Source of the DNA: Hyphomicrobiales bacterium
Lineage (GTDB): Bacteria > Pseudomonadota > Alphaproteobacteria > Rhizobiales > Rhizobiaceae
Direction of reading: 5' to 3'
Assembly (NCBI GenBank): GCA_900471525.1
Contig: UCEZ01000079.1
Location: 11,283-50,430, forward strand
Length of the DNA stretch: 39,148 nucleotides
Part shown: positions 15,478 to 23,988 of the stretch, piece after piece
Position numbering within the stretch: the stretch's first letter is position 1
How the letters are laid out: each line of letters starts with the position of its first letter
Program-made: the position numbers and the translations under genes
The notes under the pieces: model-generated
Seen by the model: only the letters and a program-made list of their open reading frames with translations
Told to the model about the DNA's origin: nothing
Databases searched by the model: none

Positions 15478-16194
15478 TCACTTGAACGGGTTGATGTCTC
15501 TATATTGCAGCATCTTGGCGGTCTCAGACTGCTGCGTCAGTCGCATCTGCATCTCGGTATTGAGCGCCGAGACCGCACCGTTCGAAACGCCGATCAACTC
15601 ATTGATGGTACGCGCCGTCTCCAGCTGCATGCGGGTATTGGCGTCGACCGAGCCCTTCACGTCTTCGGATGAGCCGATCTGGCCAGTTGCTGATTGGAGC
15701 GACTGTTCCCTCTTGGAGATCCCTTGCGTCGCCTGCTGCGTCAGTGCCGAAAGTAGCGTGACAGTGTTCACAGCGCCGGAGAAGGCGCTGTTCATCGCGC
15801 CCGCATCCTCGCCGTCGACGATAGCCTTCACCTGTTTGACGAGCTGCAGGCCGTTGATCAATGTTGCCGCGATATTCTGGGAGTTGGCGTCGAGGCCGCC
15901 AAAGGACAGCGTTCCCCCGTTCATGATCGATGAGAAGGAGGGTGCGGCGGAGACAGACATATTGCCGCTTAAGCCGGTCGAGGAAATGCCCATTGACCCA
16001 TCGCGACTGCCGGAGAGGGCACCAAGGATCGCCTTGGTCTTTTCCAGGATGTCTGTGTTGGTGTTCATGATATTGCCGGTGTTTTCGGCATTCTTTTTGG
16101 CGATCGTCAGGTTGGCGTTGTCGATGACCGGAACGTCGGCGAAAGCCGGCGTCGAAACGGCAAGAACAGCAGTGATTACAAGTCTCGTTCTCAT
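15478..16194 (-). CDS. virB5: VirB5 minor pilin / pilus-tip protein
   Basis: 238 aa with a signal peptide (MRTRLVITAVLAVSTPAFA) and mature start DVPVIDNANLTIAKKNAENT, typical of VirB5/TraC proteins. The central part is Gly/Ser-rich. Long amphipathic helices follow and end in ETARTINELIGV, MQMRLTQQSETAKM and a final NPFK. VirB5 sits at the pilus tip and helps contact recipients. The upstream gene (16207-17370) shares both its mature N-terminus (ADVPVID) and its C-terminal helix motif, so the two look like paralogues. Confidence 0.88.
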   Translation of the reverse strand: MRTRLVITAVLAVSTPAFADVPVIDNANLTIAKKNAENTGNIMNTNTDILEKTKAILGALSGSRDGSMGISSTGLSGNMSVSAAPSFSSIMNGGTLSFGGLDANSQNIAATLINGLQLVKQVKAIVDGEDAGAMNSAFSGAVNTVTLLSALTQQATQGISKREQSLQSATGQIGSSEDVKGSVDANTRMQLETARTINELIGVSNGAVSALNTEMQMRLTQQSETAKMLQYRDINPFK

Positions 16195-16206
16195 GAGGAA
16201 ACCTCT

Positions 16207-17370
16207 TTAATCGGCCGCTTCGGCGGCATTCTGGATGGACAGAAGATTGTCGGCGATCGCACCGTCACTATTGCCAGATGACAACACCGACGTTTCACCC
16301 TCGGCTGCAGCGATGACAGCGCAACGTGGCCAGTCGGCGCGCGGCACCTTCATTTGCTCGAGAATGACGGGATCACAGCTATAGGGATTGACGTTGGGAT
16401 CGGACTTCATGGCCTTGGCGGTCTCGGAGGTCTTTGACAGCTTCATCTGCAGGCGCGCCTGCAACAGCTCGTTAAAGAGGTTACGTGCGGTCGTCAGGTT
16501 GTTCAGCAGCTCGGCGTTGACGGCGCGCGCTTGCGTGTTGTCATCCCAGGCGTCTTGGTAGATTTCAGAAGCGCCGACCGATGACGACAGTGCATCGATC
16601 CGTCGGCCCGCCTCCTGAACGCGAGCAGCGCTCCTATCGATACCGGAAACGGCTCTGTCAACGGTGCCAAAGGAAGCACCATTGGCATTGCGCGTGGCCT
16701 GAGATCCGTAGTCGACAGTGGACTTGAACGACGGCGAGACGATCTCCTCGATATTGGAGCCGCCGGCATAGGCGTTGAACCATCCATGGTTCCGACCAAC
16801 CTTTCCGGCCCAGTTCTTCTGTTCTGCGGCGGTCGAGCCGTTGTACCAGGAGGCGAGGCATGCATAGTCGGTCGTTCCGCACTTGTTGACGCCGAGACCC
16901 AAGTATTTGACGCCGCCCTCGATATTTTCCTCGTTGATATCGCGGTCGAAGCCCATTCCCTTGCCGGTCCGTTTGGTCAACTGCATGACGCCCTTGACGC
17001 CGGTGGGTGAGCCCGAGCAGGTGGATATACCGGACTCTGCATGTGCGACGGAGAGCGCCAGGCCGACCGGAACATTGTATTTGTCGGCATAGTGCTTGAT
17101 CAGCTCGACATTGCTGGTGTCTTCGCCCACCGCCTGCGCAGGCGAGCGGTAGAGACGCCGGTTCTTCTCTTTCTGCGAGATGTTGCAGCTGGTGACGGTC
17201 TGCTCCTCGAGCTGGTCGTCTTGCGTGTCCTTGTCGGTCGCCGAATGGCTTTCGTCTTCCGACCGCTTATCCTTCGAGTCGTCATCGATCACAGGTACAT
17301 CCGCCCAGGCAGAGGGCGATGGTGCAAGGGCAAGCCCTGCAGAGAGCAAAAGGAGTACTGCCTTATTCAT
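16207..17370 (-). CDS. lytic transglycosylase embedded in a VirB5-like protein
   Basis: 387 aa with a signal peptide (cut near residue 23) and mature start DVPVIDDDSKDK, the same as VirB5 next door. After an acidic linker (30-60) a soluble lytic transglycosylase domain spans about 85-190: LALSVAHAESGISTCSG with catalytic Glu112, GVKGVMQLTKRTG, and ACLASWYNGS. The C-terminal part (about 270-330) is VirB5-like: NLTTARNLFNELLQARLQMK, then SETAKAM and NPY, against SETAKML and NPF in VirB5. It may cut peptidoglycan locally while sitting in the pilus-tip pathway. It overlaps virB4 by 8 bases. A second, ordinary VirB1 is at 20435-20992. Confidence 0.85.
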   Translation of the reverse strand: MNKAVLLLLSAGLALAPSPSAWADVPVIDDDSKDKRSEDESHSATDKDTQDDQLEEQTVTSCNISQKEKNRRLYRSPAQAVGEDTSNVELIKHYADKYNVPVGLALSVAHAESGISTCSGSPTGVKGVMQLTKRTGKGMGFDRDINEENIEGGVKYLGLGVNKCGTTDYACLASWYNGSTAAEQKNWAGKVGRNHGWFNAYAGGSNIEEIVSPSFKSTVDYGSQATRNANGASFGTVDRAVSGIDRSAARVQEAGRRIDALSSSVGASEIYQDAWDDNTQARAVNAELLNNLTTARNLFNELLQARLQMKLSKTSETAKAMKSDPNVNPYSCDPVILEQMKVPRADWPRCAVIAAAEGETSVLSSGNSDGAIADNLLSIQNAAEAAD

Positions 17371-19774
17371 CTCTTGCCTCTGCTATCGTCCAGCCGCAGA
17401 AGTGCGGTAGCCACGCGGCCGGCTCATCGCCATAGGTCTCTCGCAGATGCTCGCACTCGCGAACCGTTTCCGGACGCCCGGACAGCACCTTCACCAGGTC
17501 GGGCATGGCGGAAAGGTCGAGGCGGGCGATGATCGAATCCTGCGCATGCTTGACCAGAAAGGTTCGGCTTGCCTTGTCCGCCTGCTTGATGAACCGGAAC
17601 TCTTTCTCCGAGAGCCCGAAGGCCTTGCGATAGCTTTCCTCGTCTGCCGATGCATTGGGGAAGAAGATGTTGGTCATCGTCTGCTCGATGATCGTGTTGC
17701 GCAGATCAGAGCGCACGACGTCGGAGGCCGACTGGGTGCCGAAGCCGACAATGCCATTCATTTTTCGAATGGTTTTGAGCCAGTCCTTGATGAAACCGGA
17801 AAACATCTCATCGTCGAGCAGGCGCCAGCCTTCGTCGAGGAAGATCATCGACGGCCGGCCATCGAGGATCTCCTGGATGCGGTGGAACATGTAAAGGAGA
17901 GCTGCCGATCGCGTCCGCTTGTCGGAGAGGATCTCCGTCATGTCGAAGCCAATCACCGAGTCTGAGAAATCAAGCTTTTCCTCGGCATTGTTGAAGAGCC
18001 AACCCTTATCGCCGGTCGTCCATTCTTTCAGTCGATCGGCAAGATCGCCGATACCAGACCGCATCCGGCCTTTGAGCGCCTCCGCCAGCATGTCGAGGCG
18101 GCGCTCCGGTCGATCGAAGTCAGTGTAGATGCTGTCCACCGCATCGGAGATCACCGCCATCTCTTCCGCGTGCAGCACCCGGTCTGCCGGCGTGACCAGA
18201 TAGGAAATCAGCGTCTTTCCAAAGCTGCGATTGGCCGGCGTATCGTCAAGCTGCAGGGGCGCAAACCCTGTCGGCTCGCCCGGGGACAGCCGCTCGTAGC
18301 GTCCGCCCATGGCGCGCACGAAAATCTCGCCGCCACGGTCCTTGTCGACGAAGACGCAGCGGGGTCGCGGCTCGACCCGCATCCCTTGCGCAAGCAGGAA
18401 GGACAGCGCCACCGTCTTGCCGGAGCCCGTCGGACCAATGACGGTAAAATTGCCGACGTCATCCTCGTGGAAATTGAAAAAATACGCTGTCTGGCTGGTC
18501 GTCTCCAGCAGCGAGACGGGTTTGCCCCAATGGACCTTGTGGGTCTGGCCGGACGGGAAATTATGGGCAGAGAACAGCCCGGCGAAATTGACCGACGAAA
18601 TCAACCCCTGTCGGGCGACGTAGGCGAAGTTCGCCGGCAGCTGTGCCCACCAGCACGCTTCCTGATTGAGATCTTCGCGCACCGCGACAACGCCCATGCG
18701 CGCAAGCTCGGCCGTGACGTCCGCAACCGCGCGGTTGAGACCGGCAGGCTCGCGGGCCAGCACGGCGACGGTCATATGGTGCTTGCCGAAAACGACCTCG
18801 CCGGAGGCAAGACGGTCGCGGGCAGTTTCGACATCGTCCTCGACGGCCGTACCGCCATCGTCAGAATTGGAAATCTGCCGGCTGATGGTGGCAATCGCCT
18901 CGGTGACGGATGTGCGATCCTCCGGGGCGAACGAATGGGTAACGATGAACTCATAAGGGAGCCGCAGCAACCCGTCGAGTTGGCCAGGCGTCGTCATCGG
19001 CGGGTATTCCTTGATCGACACCATTGCGGCGACCTTTGAGGTCGCACCGTCGTCCGACCAAATCTCCGTTGCCTTGCGGCCAAACAGGATACGACCGGTT
19101 CCGACATAGTCGGCAAGCGACATGCGGGGCAGGGGCATCGACCGCTCGTCGCCGGCGGCAAGGATTTTTGCAAAAAATTCGGCTGGCTCCGAGAAGATAC
19201 CTCCCTCGCGGGTAACACAGGACAGGAGCTCCGGCCGATAGGCGCGGAAGTCGCCGACGATCCCCGAAACCATATCTTTCAGGTCGCGCGATGCCTCGCC
19301 TTTGGCCTCGACCTCATTGTCTGCCATGCGGAAGACATCGAACATGCGGTCGACTTTGCCGGCGCGCCCGGTCATCGGTCGTCGAATGACGGTCAGATAG
19401 AGCTCGTTGACGAACATCGTCCGGTGCTTGAGCCCCTCCATGTAACGGGCGTTCAGCTCATCGGCGAAAGGATTGTCGAACTCCCCGTCGATTGCAGGGA
19501 CAATCTGGCGGCGGATGATTGTCGCATAGAGCGCAAAGCGCGACGACCCGAGCGACCTGACCGTCATATTGCGGTTGGCAAGACGAGCGTTGATCTCTGC
19601 CTGGTCCATCGTCTGGTACGGCAGTCCGGAAAGCCTGATAACCTGGAGGAGCATGCCGGTCTTGGTGACGATGGTTTCTTCATCGACATGGCGCAGATAG
19701 GGTACGTGAGTGCCGATGCCGATTTCACGTGCACGTTCGCGTCCGAACTTCAAATCATGATTGACGATGTTCAC
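17363..19774 (-). CDS. virB4: VirB4 ATPase
   Basis: 803 aa, the usual VirB4 length. The N-terminal CagE/TrbE/VirB4 domain reads VPYLRHVDEETIVTKTGMLL at its start. The ATPase half has Walker A GPTGSGKT (447-454), CVFVDKDRGGEIFVRA (474-489), Walker B MIFLDEGWRLLDD (644-656) and the conserved FGTQSASD and IFFPN segments. VirB4 powers pilus biogenesis and substrate transfer at the inner membrane. It overlaps virB3 by 4 bases upstream and the transglycosylase-VirB5 gene by 8 bases downstream. Confidence 0.97.
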   Translation of the reverse strand: MNIVNHDLKFGRERAREIGIGTHVPYLRHVDEETIVTKTGMLLQVIRLSGLPYQTMDQAEINARLANRNMTVRSLGSSRFALYATIIRRQIVPAIDGEFDNPFADELNARYMEGLKHRTMFVNELYLTVIRRPMTGRAGKVDRMFDVFRMADNEVEAKGEASRDLKDMVSGIVGDFRAYRPELLSCVTREGGIFSEPAEFFAKILAAGDERSMPLPRMSLADYVGTGRILFGRKATEIWSDDGATSKVAAMVSIKEYPPMTTPGQLDGLLRLPYEFIVTHSFAPEDRTSVTEAIATISRQISNSDDGGTAVEDDVETARDRLASGEVVFGKHHMTVAVLAREPAGLNRAVADVTAELARMGVVAVREDLNQEACWWAQLPANFAYVARQGLISSVNFAGLFSAHNFPSGQTHKVHWGKPVSLLETTSQTAYFFNFHEDDVGNFTVIGPTGSGKTVALSFLLAQGMRVEPRPRCVFVDKDRGGEIFVRAMGGRYERLSPGEPTGFAPLQLDDTPANRSFGKTLISYLVTPADRVLHAEEMAVISDAVDSIYTDFDRPERRLDMLAEALKGRMRSGIGDLADRLKEWTTGDKGWLFNNAEEKLDFSDSVIGFDMTEILSDKRTRSAALLYMFHRIQEILDGRPSMIFLDEGWRLLDDEMFSGFIKDWLKTIRKMNGIVGFGTQSASDVVRSDLRNTIIEQTMTNIFFPNASADEESYRKAFGLSEKEFRFIKQADKASRTFLVKHAQDSIIARLDLSAMPDLVKVLSGRPETVRECEHLRETYGDEPAAWLPHFCGWTIAEARDE

Positions 19775-20061
19775 GGGCTATAGCTCCCCGCTCTCCAGAA
19801 CCTCCTGTTGCGGATCGCCCTGCGCATCGACAAGAACACCTGAACCACGCGGACGATGTGGACGTCGCGCTGGCAAAGGTAGAGCCCGATAAAATGAATG
19901 GGCAGGACGACGAGCGGTGCCAGGAAGCTCGACGTTGCTATGAAAAGGACGATCCCGAACAGTCCGTTGACGACGAAGATGATGATGTCGACGCCAAAAT
20001 ACATGGGCGGCCGGGTCAGCGGCAGGATGAGCGGTTCGACATCGGGAGCATCCTCGCGCAT
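19771..20061 (-). CDS. virB3: VirB3 inner-membrane protein
   Basis: 96 aa with LILPLTRPPMYFGVDIIIFV, the conserved VirB3 start (two helices in tandem, about 25-65), followed by a basic tail with RDVHIVRVVQVFL. VirB3 assists VirB4 in pilin handling, and in some systems the two are fused. It lies 1 base after virB2 and overlaps virB4 by 4. Confidence 0.92.
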   Translation of the reverse strand: MREDAPDVEPLILPLTRPPMYFGVDIIIFVVNGLFGIVLFIATSSFLAPLVVLPIHFIGLYLCQRDVHIVRVVQVFLSMRRAIRNRRFWRAGSYSP

Positions 20062-20062
20062 G

Positions 20063-20386
20063 TTAAATTCCCGCAGACGACTTCATGGCGTCAACCAGCT
20101 GGGCTGCCCCGAAGATGATCGCGATGCCGATGACGATCGAGATCGCCCCTTGCCAGGCCATGCGGCCGGTCAAAAACATGAAGCCGAGGAAGCAGACGGC
20201 GATGATCGCCAAAGAGCGCGCGACATTGCCCTGAAGTACGCCAACGAACCATTCAAGGATCCCTTCGACGGGAGCAGCGGACTGCGCATAGGCAAAGTTC
20301 GGCGCGAGTGCCAGCCCGGTTGTCAGGAGGGCGAGGCATACTGTCGTCTTGAAGCGGGAACGTGATGCGGTCGAAAGAATGGTCAT
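20063..20386 (-). CDS. virB2: VirB2 major pilin
   Basis: 107 aa. A long signal peptide ends in NFAYA (about residue 34). The mature pilin starts QSAAPVEGILEWFVGVLQG and has two membrane helices (SLAIIAVCFLGFMFLTG and AISIVIGIAIIFGAAQLVDA), as expected for VirB2 before cyclisation or assembly. It is the second gene of the operon, 48 bases after virB1. Confidence 0.93.
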   Translation of the reverse strand: MTILSTASRSRFKTTVCLALLTTGLALAPNFAYAQSAAPVEGILEWFVGVLQGNVARSLAIIAVCFLGFMFLTGRMAWQGAISIVIGIAIIFGAAQLVDAMKSSAGI

Positions 20387-20434
20387 GCGGAAGTCCTCTG
20401 CGTTTTGAAGGAGAAGCTTGAGAAAACGGTCGAT

Positions 20435-20992
20435 CTAATCGCCGTTCCAGACGTGTTCATCTCGCCAGGGCGAGGGCGCCAATGCGACCGTCTGTTTCTG
20501 GGCATGGTGGTCGCCGCTGCGTCTTTTCCCGGCAGCCAATGCCTTGGCATTCAGCGTCCAGCGGTTCATCACCTTGACGACGTATTGGGCGGTTTCGTTG
20601 AACTCGGGAATGCCGCCCTTTTGGTAGACCCGCTCCGGACCAGCATTGTAGGCGGCGAGCATCAACAAGGGATCGTCGAACTCACCATAGAGTTTCTTGA
20701 GGTGCCGGACGCCGGCGCGGATGTTCGCCTCGGGGTCGCAGCGGTCCGTCACGCCATAGTCGGAGGCCGTGTCCGGCATGAGCTGCATGATCCCAAGGGC
20801 ACCGGCATCGGACACCTGATGCTTTCCACCTGCGCTTTCGACGTCAACCACCGCGAGTGCGAGAGTCGGATCCAGCTGCTCTTCTGTTGCTATTGCTTTG
20901 ACCATCGCGAGTGTGCTCGCCGTGTCGACTGGCTCGCAGGCATTGGCCGAATAGGACACTGAAAAGAGGAGGAGTAGCGCGATCGTTTTCAT
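20435..20992 (-). CDS. virB1: VirB1 lytic transglycosylase
   Basis: 185 aa with a signal peptide (MKTIALLLLFSVSYSANA). The SLT domain has the catalytic Glu in VVDVESAGGKH (Glu52), GALGIMQLMPDTA, and MLAAYNAGPERVYQKGG, the full signature of family 1 lytic transglycosylases. VirB1 opens the peptidoglycan for the secretion apparatus. It is the first gene of the virB operon, divergent from the exported-protein gene at 21080. Its basic C-terminal tail (LAAGKRRSGDHH and on) is not part of the enzyme domain. Confidence 0.93.
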   Translation of the reverse strand: MKTIALLLLFSVSYSANACEPVDTASTLAMVKAIATEEQLDPTLALAVVDVESAGGKHQVSDAGALGIMQLMPDTASDYGVTDRCDPEANIRAGVRHLKKLYGEFDDPLLMLAAYNAGPERVYQKGGIPEFNETAQYVVKVMNRWTLNAKALAAGKRRSGDHHAQKQTVALAPSPWRDEHVWNGD

Positions 20993-21019
20993 GGAAAAGT
21001 TCCGGTTGCTGCGTCGCAG

Positions 21020-21058
21020 AATAAAATATAATTAATTCGCCAGGGATTCATGTGTCAA
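21020..21058 (-). promoter_or_regulatory. virB1 promoter region, shared with the rightward gene
   Basis: On the minus strand a perfect -35 TTGACA (21058-21053) lies about 17 bases before an AT-rich block (21020-21037). On the plus strand the same block contains a perfect TATAAT (21027-21032). The block resembles the AT motif near virB8 and the 77-aa gene. The minus -10 is not well defined. Confidence 0.45.
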
Positions 21059-21079
21059 TTCCAAATCGGAGAAATTTCG

Positions 21080-21697
21080 ATGTGTGGACAACTTAAGGTC
21101 TTCTGGCTGGCAGTCTCGCTGATGCAGCCGAGTGTGGCTTTATCACGTGAAATGGGCGAACACCTCTATGCGGAGCCGGTGCCATCTTATCTTCGCAAGT
21201 TCGCCGAGGATGGCGAAAAGGTCTTCGTCCTCGAGCGATTTGATGCCGGCGGAAGTCTGGTTGACCGCTCTATAGAAAGAGTCAGCGGCGAGATCATCAT
21301 CAACGGGGCGGTCGAGCGAAGAATTGCCGGGTACGAGATCCAGCTACGAGGTCTAACTGGTTGCCCAACGGAGACTGTGACGTATAACCGGGTGCAGACA
21401 TGGACGTGTACCGACGCGGCCCGTGACTATGCCGGGGTGATCTACAACAAGCGGGCGCACGTCATTCTCTGCAAAACCCTGATGCTCTCGACCACGCAAG
21501 GGCAGGCTATACCAGCGTCCTGCTTTGTTCTCGTCGGTGGCGACGGCGAGCCTTTCCGCACTGTCAATGACGATGACAGCATGGTCTTCCTCGGCCTGGC
21601 GGAGATTGGAAAGACGGCGGATGGTCGATCGCGGCGGCCCGATCTCGAGCACGCGCAATCACTTTCAAAAACGATGGAGTTTCGAAATGCGGATTAA
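21080..21697 (+). CDS. exported protein of unknown function next to virB
   Basis: 205 aa from the ATG at 21080, chosen for GGAGAAA (21068-21074) just upstream. Another ATG at 21050 lacks a ribosome site. A signal peptide (LKVFWLAVSLMQPSVALS) is followed by a soluble part with cysteines in LTGCPTE, TWTCTD, ILCKT and ASCFVL, four in total, which fits two disulfides in the periplasm. It is divergent from virB1 and overlaps the next gene by 11 bases, so the two are likely cotranslated. I do not recognise the family. Confidence 0.7.
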   Translation: MCGQLKVFWLAVSLMQPSVALSREMGEHLYAEPVPSYLRKFAEDGEKVFVLERFDAGGSLVDRSIERVSGEIIINGAVERRIAGYEIQLRGLTGCPTETVTYNRVQTWTCTDAARDYAGVIYNKRAHVILCKTLMLSTTQGQAIPASCFVLVGGDGEPFRTVNDDDSMVFLGLAEIGKTADGRSRRPDLEHAQSLSKTMEFRNAD

Positions 21698-22196
21698 GCT
21701 GGCCATTGTCCTGACGTTTATCCTCGGGTCACAGGCTCTCGGACAAGCAGCGACAATCTCGTTTCCTTCAGATGTTGCGTTCGAAACTGGCGATACGTGG
21801 AGCCATAAAGGCCGGAAATTCAGGCTGTTCGGGGTTCAATCATGCATCCGAGGCACGACTTATCGATCGCCGGAGGGGCAAGACGACGATTGCGGGATGC
21901 GCTCACTCGCGTCTCTGGCGGCTCTGTTTTCCACCGGCACAGTCGGATGTCAGCCCGTCGGGACTGCAAAGGATGGGGCCACGTTCGTTGTATGCGCCGT
22001 CAACATCGATGATGCTACCGTCGATGTCGGAACCGCACTCATCTCCGCCGGCGCCGCCTTTGCGGCGACGCGGCCTTCAGGAACGCCGGTATCGGCCGCC
22101 TACGCCGTGGCCGAGCTGGCAGCAAAGGACAATGGGAGTGGCCTCTGGGCAGGATCGTTCGAACACCCGGCTGATGCCCTCTCAGGTGGGCAATGA
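21687..22196 (+). CDS. exported nuclease-fold (SNase/thermonuclease-like) protein, probably degenerate
   Basis: 169 aa from the ATG at 21687. A signal peptide (MRIKLAIVLTFILGSQALGQA) precedes a staphylococcal-nuclease-like barrel: FETGDTWSHKGRKFRLFGVQ matches the DGDT...iRLxGID motif, and CGMRSLASLAAL, the VCAVN strand and AYAVAELAAKDNGSGLW match the C-terminal helices (..A...GLW). The catalytic Glu position after GVQ is a Ser/Cys (SC), so nuclease activity is doubtful. A role in the periplasm during transfer is inference. The TGA stop (22194-22196) abuts the stop of the converging HTH gene. Confidence 0.78.
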   Translation: MRIKLAIVLTFILGSQALGQAATISFPSDVAFETGDTWSHKGRKFRLFGVQSCIRGTTYRSPEGQDDDCGMRSLASLAALFSTGTVGCQPVGTAKDGATFVVCAVNIDDATVDVGTALISAGAAFAATRPSGTPVSAAYAVAELAAKDNGSGLWAGSFEHPADALSGGQ

Positions 22197-22403
22197 TCAG
22201 AGGTCAGTGAGATCGACGTCGAGGCTCTCTGAAATTGCAACAATTTCCCTGATCGTCAGGTCTTCCCAAGCTCCGGTTTGAAGAAGCTCCAACCGGTCTT
22301 CCCCGATGCCGGTTACTTCCGCAAATTTATGAGGTTTGGTCCCGCTGCGTCGAAATTTTTTTGCGAGGACTTTGACGAGCTCAGGGGCACTCTCAATGGC
22401 CAT
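22197..22403 (-). CDS. small helix-turn-helix protein (XRE-like)
   Basis: 68 aa. LVKVLAKKFRRSGTKPHKFA, GIGEDRLELLQTG and LTIREIVAISESLDVDLTDL follow the five-helix pattern of lambda-repressor-like domains, with the recognition region around GEDRLELLQTGAW. No other domain is present. It may repress transfer genes. It converges on the SNase-like gene with no spacer (TGA|TCA at 22194-22199). An AT motif like that near virB8 lies 205 bases upstream. Confidence 0.68.
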   Translation of the reverse strand: MAIESAPELVKVLAKKFRRSGTKPHKFAEVTGIGEDRLELLQTGAWEDLTIREIVAISESLDVDLTDL

Positions 22404-22994
22404 TTGCGGACATCCTTTCCTTACACAGTCATTGCGTGTTCATGTCGAAGGTGATGGTTTCGCTCTGTCCGCAAGCGAGATAACGCGGCGCTAGGATGCG
22501 TTTGAAGGGTGAAGGGACAAGGCGGAACCATTCCCGCCATGGCTAGTATGGCACAACCTCTACACGAGTGGAAAGCGAAAATCGCGTCGTGTGCTTATTC
22601 GGCGTGGAAACTATATTAAATCGTACGGCTCACTTTCGTTGCGAGCAAGCCTTGAAGGGCCTGATGCGTTGCCAGGTTACGCCTTAGGGCAACGGGACCA
22701 GCGACCCAATCATCGAGCAACCAAAACGCGATGCTATTACCTTGTTTAATCACAAAACCAAGGCGGGAACATTGAAAATGTAACGATATAACGTATCGCA
22801 TAAGACTATTTATGGAACTGTCGATTGTGAATCTTACGGCCGGCAAGAAAAGCGGCAATGCAAGCCCGAGCGAGTTCCGAGTATGGCGCGTGAGGCTCCG
22901 CCATACGCTTTAGATGTAGACGAGACGATTCATCTGCGCACCAGCCATGCCATCCAGAGCCGGAGGCAAGTGTTCTTCAGATATTTGCCTTGCA
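22404..22994. other. non-coding junction between transfer and catabolic regions
   Basis: About 590 bases without a supportable gene. It holds AAACTATATTAAA (22608-22620), which on the minus strand is the AT motif of the virB region with one change. An 80-aa minus frame at 22616-22858 has no ribosome site or family pattern. The stretch marks the change from transfer genes to metabolic cargo. Confidence 0.45.
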
Positions 22995-23879
22995 TCAACC
23001 CATACGCTCGGAGGCGTAACTTCCGGGGCTCGCCGGGAAGACGACGGTGCGGTTGCCGTTGATGAAGGTGCGGTGGTGGATATGGGCATGGATGGCGCGG
23101 GCCAGAACCTGGCTTTCGACGTCGCGACCGATCGAGACGTAGTCGTCGCCGCTCTGGGCGTGCGTGATGCGGGCAATGTCCTGCTCGAGGATCGGGCCTT
23201 CGTCGAGGTCGGCGGTGACATAATGCGCCGTCGCGCCGATCAGCTTGACGCCGCGCTCATAGGCCTGCTTGTAGGGGTTGGCGCCCTTGAACGACGGCAG
23301 GAAGGAGTGATGGATGTTGATGATCTTGCCCGACATCTTCTGGCACATGGAATCCGAGAGAATCTGCATGTAGCGGGCCAGCACGATCAACTCCGTGCCG
23401 GTCTGCTCGACCACGTCCATAATGCGGGCTTCGGCCTGCGCCTTGTTGGCCTTGGTCACCGGGATGTGGTGGAACGGGATGTCGTGGTTGACGACGACCT
23501 TCTGATAGTCGAAATGGTTGGAGACGACGCCGACGATCTCGATCGGTAGAGCGCCGATCTTCCAGCGGTAGAGCAGATCGTTGAGGCAATGGCCGAAGCG
23601 CGACACCATCAAAAGCACCTTCATGCGGTGCTCGCTGTCATGGAAGTTGAAATCCATGGCGAAGGGCGCTGCCACGGCAGCGAAATCCTTGGTGATCTCC
23701 TCGCGGGATACCTCTGCCTCAGACACGAAGCTGATCCGCATGAAGAACTTGTCGGTTTCCAGATCGTCGAACTGCGAGCTGTCAACGATGTTGCAGCCCT
23801 TTTGGGCGAGATAGCCTGAAATTGCCGCAACGATCCCCCGCGTCGATCGGCATGATACCGTCAAAACATAAGTGGTCAT
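22995..23879 (-). CDS. purU: formyltetrahydrofolate deformylase
   Basis: 294 aa, near the usual PurU length. It has an N-terminal ACT-like domain (YVLTVSCRSTRGIVAAISGY, about 4-23, onward to 85) and a C-terminal formyltransferase fold with the Asn-His-Asp set: KIINIHHSFLPSFKGANPY and TAHYVTADLDEGPILEQD. PurU splits 10-formyl-tetrahydrofolate into formate and tetrahydrofolate. As the last gene of an oxygenase operon it likely helps dispose of one-carbon units from demethylation. A ribosome site (AAAGGAAG) supports the ATG at 23879. The gap of 109 bases to the PanB-like gene is the longest in the operon. Confidence 0.93.
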   Translation of the reverse strand: MTTYVLTVSCRSTRGIVAAISGYLAQKGCNIVDSSQFDDLETDKFFMRISFVSEAEVSREEITKDFAAVAAPFAMDFNFHDSEHRMKVLLMVSRFGHCLNDLLYRWKIGALPIEIVGVVSNHFDYQKVVVNHDIPFHHIPVTKANKAQAEARIMDVVEQTGTELIVLARYMQILSDSMCQKMSGKIINIHHSFLPSFKGANPYKQAYERGVKLIGATAHYVTADLDEGPILEQDIARITHAQSGDDYVSIGRDVESQVLARAIHAHIHHRTFINGNRTVVFPASPGSYASERMG

Positions 23880-23988
23880 GTTTCTTCCTTTCTGCAGCGT
23901 CGCGCCGGCAGATCTCGAGAAAGGCTATTGCCAAGTACCGCTACTTTTTCAGCGCGGAGTGGACTGATGGCTGAGAGATGGCAGTCTG

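Noticed and set aside
22616..22858. 80-aa minus-strand frame in the junction region
   Set aside because: No ribosome site, no family pattern, mixed composition.
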